Shown here: positions 63,820-64,000 of the stretch, one piece after another
Position numbering within the stretch: the stretch's first letter is position 1
Layout of the letters: each line of letters begins with the position of its first letter
Origin: Aplysia californica
Taxonomy: Eukaryota > Mollusca > Gastropoda > Aplysiida > Aplysiidae
Length of the DNA: 64,000 bases
Direction of reading: 5' to 3'
NCBI RefSeq assembly: GCF_000002075.1
Contig: NW_004797813.1
Coordinates: 320,628 to 384,627, forward strand
Notes under the pieces: model-generated
Seen by the model: the letters and a program-made list of their open reading frames with translations, nothing else
Database searches by the model: none
Told to the model about the DNA's origin: nothing
Translations under genes and position numbers: made by a program

Positions 63820-64000
63820 TCATCCGATGCCTTGCCGACTGGCGTAGGCGATCATGGACCTCCACTTCCATCTGTCTTGCGTTGCAGCAATGGTGTCCGT
63901 TGTACTTGCTGCTCCCAGCCATGTTGTCAACTTGTCCAGTATCTTTTCCCTCTGTCTGCCTTTGCCTCTCTTTCCATCAAACTTGCCTGTTGTTAAAATA
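63820..64000 (-). mobile_element. LINE ORF2 C-terminus (continues past the window)
   Basis: Reading the minus strand from 64000, the frame is open to a stop at 63820-63822: GKFDGKRGKGRQREKILDKL, TTWLGAASTTDTIAA, TQDRWKWRSMIAYASRQG. The GRQR...DRWxWRSMIAxAxRQG ending is typical of invertebrate non-LTR retrotransposons. The visible part is intact. The sequence below 63820 is its likely 3' UTR. Confidence 0.85.

Overview
The window is animal nuclear DNA, most likely from a gastropod mollusc. The evidence is AT-rich sequence, small exons in long introns, many tRNA-derived SINEs, runs of the hexamer TAGATC, and dense cut-and-paste transposons with their short derivatives. The lineage is inferred from this repeat flavour and is not proven. 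One run of 100 Ns (43228-43327) marks an assembly gap.

Three protein genes could be rebuilt exon by exon with consistent splice phases. (1) On the minus strand, 11431-25830, a five-exon RIT/Ric-type Ras GTPase of 216 residues. (2) On the plus strand, 27500-44267, a ten-exon ortholog of GKAP1, the Golgi anchor of cGMP kinase I, of 340 residues. The start codons of these two genes face each other 1.67 kb apart across a purine/pyrimidine-rich divergent promoter region. (3) On the minus strand, 54023-62727 and running off the right edge, the last six exons of an endonuclease/exonuclease/phosphatase (EEP) fold enzyme. It carries the GDLN and SDHRP motifs, and its substrate cannot be told. A fourth, unrecognised minus-strand gene is suggested at 7819-9379 by one convincing exon (9225-9379) and two weaker ones.

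Layout: 1-2800 holds a microsatellite and a LINE reverse-transcriptase relic. 2813-11430 holds SINEs, the unknown exons and AT-rich DNA that may include the RIT 3' UTR. 11431-25830 is the RIT gene, with transposons and a decayed transposase-like relic in its introns. 25831-27499 is the shared promoter region. 27500-46090 is GKAP1, whose introns 1 and 9 are mostly repeats. 46469-50608 is intergenic and holds two TA-flanked elements, two SINEs and a P-element-type transposase relic. 50900-54000 is AT-rich with no gene seen. 54023-62727 is the EEP gene, with an intron packed with transposons. 63820-64000 is the tail of another LINE.

The strongest pattern outside the genes is a set of unrelated short elements that all begin CAG, end CTG, sit at TA and carry arrays of a family-specific motif just inside their ends. 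Two TTAA-flanked families are also present. One consists of internally deleted piggyBac copies that keep only the acidic N-terminus and cysteine-rich C-terminus of the transposase. Three different SINE types share one 3' tail. Two direct copies of one transposon bracket the 21-nt last coding exon of GKAP1.
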